DNA of 64,000 nt, taken from contig JAQTZA010000002.1 of assembly GCA_028687995.1 (NCBI GenBank), positions 1-64,000 on the forward strand, read 5' to 3'. The stretch is from Bacteroidales bacterium. GTDB taxonomy: Bacteria; Bacteroidota; Bacteroidia; Bacteroidales; UBA7332. The number at the start of each line of letters is the position of its first letter. Within the stretch, counting starts at the first letter, position 1. The notes below the pieces were generated by a model. It made no database searches. It had not been told where the DNA came from and saw only the letters and a program-made list of their open reading frames with translations. A program made the translations under genes and the position numbers. Of the stretch, positions 61,103 through 64,000 are shown piece after piece.

Positions 61103-61130
61103 AAAGCCTGCATCGTCAGGCTTTTTTTAT
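61103..61130 (+). terminator. Terminator after panCD
   Basis: Stem AAAGCCTG (61103-61110) / CAGGCTTT (61117-61124), loop CATCGT, then TTTTTAT. Confidence 0.85.
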
Positions 61131-61185
61131 ATACTAAATTTTGGAACTTGAGCTGAATGTTTTTTGATTTAATCCTTTGACTAAT

Positions 61186-62508
61186 TTGTATTCCAACAAA
61201 GAAATATTACGAGTAGCCTATCCCATTTTCTTGAGCTTTATTGCACAGAACTTGGTGAATGTGACCGATACAGCTTTCCTGGGTCGAGTAGGAGAGGTAG
61301 AATTGGGCGCATCGGCGTTGGCGGGTGTTTTTTACATGACGTTGTTCATGATTGGAATGGGATTTAGCGTGGGTTCGCAAATTCTGATTGCCAGACGCAA
61401 CGGCGAAGAAAACTATGGAAAGATTGGTGAAGTTTTTCATCACGGTCTCGTTTTTCTGATGCTTTTGGCGGTAGTTATTATTCTTCTAACGCAGGCATTT
61501 GCCTCTAATTTTCTTCACTCGATCTTGTCATCACCAGCGATTTTCGAGGCATCGGTGAAATTTCTTGATATTCGAATTTTTGGTCTGTTGTTTATCTTTC
61601 CCAATAGTCTGTTCCGATCTTTTTACATCGGAATCACGCGCACTCGGATCCTTATTTGGAACGCCATTATTATGGCTTCTGTGAATATTTTACTTGATTA
61701 CACCCTCATTTTCGGACATTTTGGATTTCCTCAAATGGGAATTGCAGGAGCAGCTTTGGCATCAGTTATTGCTGAAGCGACAGCGCTTTTGTTTATGACC
61801 ACATATACGATTCTGACGGTAGATCGTGCCCGATACAATATGAATTTTTCCATTCATCTTCGCTTTAGTATTATAAAACGGATTTTGTCTGTTTCCGTTT
61901 ATACTATGATTCAATCGTTTCTATCCATCGGTACTTGGTTTATTTTCTTTATGGGAATAGAGCATTTGGGTGAACGTTCGCTGGCGGTTTCGAATGTGGT
62001 GCGCAGTCTATATCTATTGATGTTACTTCCAATTTGGGCGCTGAGTATTACGTGTAACACGTTGGTTAGTAATCTGATTGGTGCAGGCGGACAGGATAAA
62101 GTGATTCCGTTGATTTGGCGGGTGATTCGTTTGGCGATGATTATTGTGTTGCCGTTGGCCATTTTTATCGTGTTCTTCCCAACTTATTTTATTCGGATAT
62201 ATACCGACGATATCACGTTGGTCAATGATACTGTTGCGCCATTGTTAGTGCTCACCTCTTCGTTGCTTTTGGCGGCGTTGGGCAGTATGTTTTTCAATGC
62301 GATGAGTGGCACGGGAAATACTAAATCGGCGTTGGGTATTGAGCTAATCAGCATCGTACTTTATCTGATCTATATGTGGGTTTTGATCTTTCAATTGCAG
62401 GCATCCGTTGCTTGGTGCTGGACTACTGAGCATCTATATTGGACAATTCTATTTATTTTCAGCTTTTGGTATTTGCGAAAAGGTAGCTGGAAAGGGAAAG
62501 TGATTTGA
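61186..62508 (+). CDS. MATE-family efflux transporter
   Basis: About 440 residues with twelve membrane helices in two MATE repeats. The YPIFLSFIAQNLVNVTDTAF stretch and the GRVGEVELGASALAGVFY loop belong to the DinF-like/MatE branch. It exports cationic or other drugs using an Na+ or H+ gradient (Na+ would fit with the NQR pump, but that is a guess). There is no ATG at the expected start: homologues begin M-Y-x-N-K, here TTG at 61186; a further TTG at 61177 would add three residues. A terminator lies in front, so it needs its own promoter, which I could not find. Confidence 0.9.
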   Translation: MYSNKEILRVAYPIFLSFIAQNLVNVTDTAFLGRVGEVELGASALAGVFYMTLFMIGMGFSVGSQILIARRNGEENYGKIGEVFHHGLVFLMLLAVVIILLTQAFASNFLHSILSSPAIFEASVKFLDIRIFGLLFIFPNSLFRSFYIGITRTRILIWNAIIMASVNILLDYTLIFGHFGFPQMGIAGAALASVIAEATALLFMTTYTILTVDRARYNMNFSIHLRFSIIKRILSVSVYTMIQSFLSIGTWFIFFMGIEHLGERSLAVSNVVRSLYLLMLLPIWALSITCNTLVSNLIGAGGQDKVIPLIWRVIRLAMIIVLPLAIFIVFFPTYFIRIYTDDITLVNDTVAPLLVLTSSLLLAALGSMFFNAMSGTGNTKSALGIELISIVLYLIYMWVLIFQLQASVAWCWTTEHLYWTILFIFSFWYLRKGSWKGKVI

Positions 62509-62548
62509 ATTCGGTTTATATTACATTTTAACACCATATATCTCGATT

Positions 62549-63427
62549 ATGAAAAACAAGTGGATTCATGCGGCACGTCCGAAAACATTGACGGCCGCTT
62601 CTATGCCAGTACTTACGGCGACAGCCTTGGCGTGGTTCGATGGCACTTTTAAGCCGATAGCAGCGTTGAGCTGCATCGCTTTCGCACTGTTGGCTCAGAT
62701 TGCCGCCAATTTTGCCAATGATTATTTCGACTTCAAAGGAGGAATTGATACCGACGAACGACTCGGTCCTGCGCGTGCGGTCGCTTCGGGTTGGATCACC
62801 CCGAAAGCCATGTTGCGTGCTACGTTTCTGATGTTAGTGTTGGCTTGCTTGTGTGGCTTGGCGCTGATTTTGTATGGCGGATGGACCATGATTTGGGTAG
62901 GTTTGGCGTGCATCGTTTTTGCAGTGCTTTACAGTACCGGACCTTATCCACTCTCTCGTTATGGGATGGGCGACATTTTTGTTCTGGTATTTTTTGGCTT
63001 TGTGCCGGTGCTGTTTACCTATTATGTGCAGATAAATTCGTTTCCAATATCTGCTTGGTTGTTGGGAGGCATGATGGGATTACTCTCCATCAATATTCTT
63101 ATTACCAATAACTATAGAGATATCGAGACCGATCGAAAAACTAATAAATATACCTCGATTGTTTTGTTGGGAAAGGGTTTTGGGAAATGGCTTTACTTCT
63201 CCACCGGAGTGGCGGCTTCGACTCTTTTCTGTCTCTTTTTCTGGTTGCAAAATGCGCCGTTTGTGGGGAGTTTATCGGTATTGTTTCTCGTGCTGCATAT
63301 CACGACTTGGCGCGAAATGATACGCATCGATCGCGGTCGCGAATTGAATAAGATATTGGGACTCACCTCGCGTAATTTATTGGTTTTTGCTATTTTATAT
63401 GTTTTTGGTATGTGGTTGGTGAAATAA
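62549..63427 (+). CDS. menA: 1,4-dihydroxy-2-naphthoate polyprenyltransferase
   Basis: 292 residues with eight or nine membrane helices, UbiA superfamily. First Asp motif is NDYFDFKGGID at about 58-68 and the second NNYRDIETDRKTNK at about 188-201; RPKTLTAASMPVLTATALAW is the typical MenA start. It adds the polyprenyl tail to DHNA in menaquinone synthesis, the quinone that the NQR pump would reduce. 40 bases follow the MATE gene, so they may be transcribed together. Confidence 0.95.
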   Translation: MKNKWIHAARPKTLTAASMPVLTATALAWFDGTFKPIAALSCIAFALLAQIAANFANDYFDFKGGIDTDERLGPARAVASGWITPKAMLRATFLMLVLACLCGLALILYGGWTMIWVGLACIVFAVLYSTGPYPLSRYGMGDIFVLVFFGFVPVLFTYYVQINSFPISAWLLGGMMGLLSINILITNNYRDIETDRKTNKYTSIVLLGKGFGKWLYFSTGVAASTLFCLFFWLQNAPFVGSLSVLFLVLHITTWREMIRIDRGRELNKILGLTSRNLLVFAILYVFGMWLVK

Positions 63428-63449
63428 TTTCACAAATTGATGATTACAG

Positions 63450-63480
63450 AAAGGGAAGTGTAATCTTCCCTTTTTTATTT
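63450..63480 (+). terminator. Terminator after menA
   Basis: Stem AAAGGGAAG (63450-63458) / CTTCCCTTT (63465-63473), loop TGTAAT, then TTTATTT. Confidence 0.88.
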
Positions 63481-63512
63481 CTCCGAAATAGGCTCTGTGT
63501 TGCTTTTATTTA

Positions 63513-63520
63513 TATATTTG
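63513..63520 (+). promoter_or_regulatory. -7 box (TATATTTG) of the last gene
   Basis: Fits TAnnTTTG, 30 bases before the first ATG (63551) and 48 before the chosen one (63569). Confidence 0.5.
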
Positions 63521-63568
63521 TGGGAATGTAACGAAAGTTTTGTTTTAACCATGAAATATACCTCGACC

Positions 63569-64000
63569 ATGAAAAAGTTATTGCTAGTAGTGTCTTTCCT
63601 CCTGACAGTCGTTAGTGCTGTGTTTTCACATGATTATCAAACAGTTCGATCAAATCGGACGTGTATGTATCAACTTGAGGGTTCGTTCGCCGGATTGAAG
63701 ATGGATTCTGTGAAATTAGTAGGTGAGGACTCTATTTTTTATCCCAAAAAAATGCTCATTTATAGAGGATATGATTGCTTGAAAGGAGATGGATCGTTTC
63801 TAGGAAAACAAGTGATAGTGAAATCGAATGGTACTAATTGTTTTTTGAATTCTGATAATGACACACTGGCTATCAAGACAAATGCACTACTAGGCGAAAG
63901 TTGGGAAGTATATCGGAAAGGGCTGACACTCATAACGGCGGAAATAAAAGCTATTCAAAAAGAAACCTTTCTTGGACTGTCCGATTCAGTGAAAACAATC
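63569..64000 (+). CDS. Exported hypothetical protein (5' part, runs off the right edge)
   Basis: 144 codons to the edge. The signal peptide starts MKKLLLVVSFLLTVVSAVFS at 63569; an upstream ATG at 63551 adds six residues. The mature part (HDYQTVRSNRTCMYQLEGSF onward) is rich in Lys, Gly and aromatic residues and resembles the N-terminal region of Bacteroidetes surface proteins that carry a T9SS tail, but the C-terminus is outside the window. Function not recognised. Confidence 0.7.
   Translation, partial: MKKLLLVVSFLLTVVSAVFSHDYQTVRSNRTCMYQLEGSFAGLKMDSVKLVGEDSIFYPKKMLIYRGYDCLKGDGSFLGKQVIVKSNGTNCFLNSDNDTLAIKTNALLGESWEVYRKGLTLITAEIKAIQKETFLGLSDSVKTI

Overview
The window reads as a chromosomal segment of a strictly host- or sediment-type Bacteroidetes bacterium, most likely order Bacteroidales. 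Reasons seen in the sequence: many start-proximal TAnnTTTG boxes (the Bacteroidetes -7 promoter element), weak or absent Shine-Dalgarno sequences, AT-rich intergenic DNA, and families largely confined to the phylum (DUF3822, DUF4270, DUF4783, Porin_10-like porin, BACON-type lipoprotein, RecD-like helicase next to the DUF3822-rsmD pair). I cannot name genus or species.

Layout. 0-4 kb: the end of a RecD-like helicase gene, then an overlapping trio (membrane-anchored protein, DUF3822 protein, rsmD) and a convergent cardiolipin synthase. 4-10 kb: the complete nqrABCDEF operon for the sodium-pumping NADH:quinone reductase. 10-21.5 kb: housekeeping genes (S4-like RNA-binding protein, solute-binding protein plus porin, dnaB, EamA exporter, SDR, ribosomal protein S1, S41 protease, PfkB-family kinase). 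21.5-26.3 kb: two identical tandem tRNA-Asn genes, a TetR/KAS III/FabG lipid group, an RluA-type pseudouridine synthase and an endonuclease III homologue. 26.4-35.4 kb: a visibly AT-rich, single-direction block of seven exported proteins (three or four predicted outer-membrane barrels, two lipoproteins carrying BACON/TIG/Kelch-type modules, one exported WD40 protein); one of them is frameshifted in an A8 tract. 35.8-46.9 kb: M16 peptidase, cyclophilin, ferredoxin, CorA, an ornithine/arginine-analogue group (rocD, CtlX-like, amidinotransferase-like), M24 peptidase, rlmH, a DUF559 nuclease bracketed by inverted-repeat elements, DUF4783 and nadC.

47.0-52.4 kb is the most accessory-looking stretch: two ~200-bp inverted-repeat (MITE-like) elements, a mosaic of smaller palindromes, a cysteine-rich orphan, a signal-less L,D-transpeptidase, a Shedu-like (DUF4263) defence nuclease, a carboxypeptidase-regulatory-domain protein, and an 11-unit 21-bp tandem array that reads as coiled-coil heptads on the minus strand. 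52.4-64 kb returns to core functions: ATP-grasp protein, rseP-dxr-M23 operon, DUF4270 lipoprotein, glycogen-synthase-like protein, panC-panD, MATE exporter, menA and the start of an exported protein.

The candidates most worth a second look are (i) the DUF559 gene with its paired terminal-inverted-repeat elements, (ii) the exported seven-gene block, (iii) the heptad tandem array, and (iv) the inverted-repeat elements that trim or redefine gene ends around 47-49 kb. None is proven to be a new system; all calls are from reading the sequence alone.
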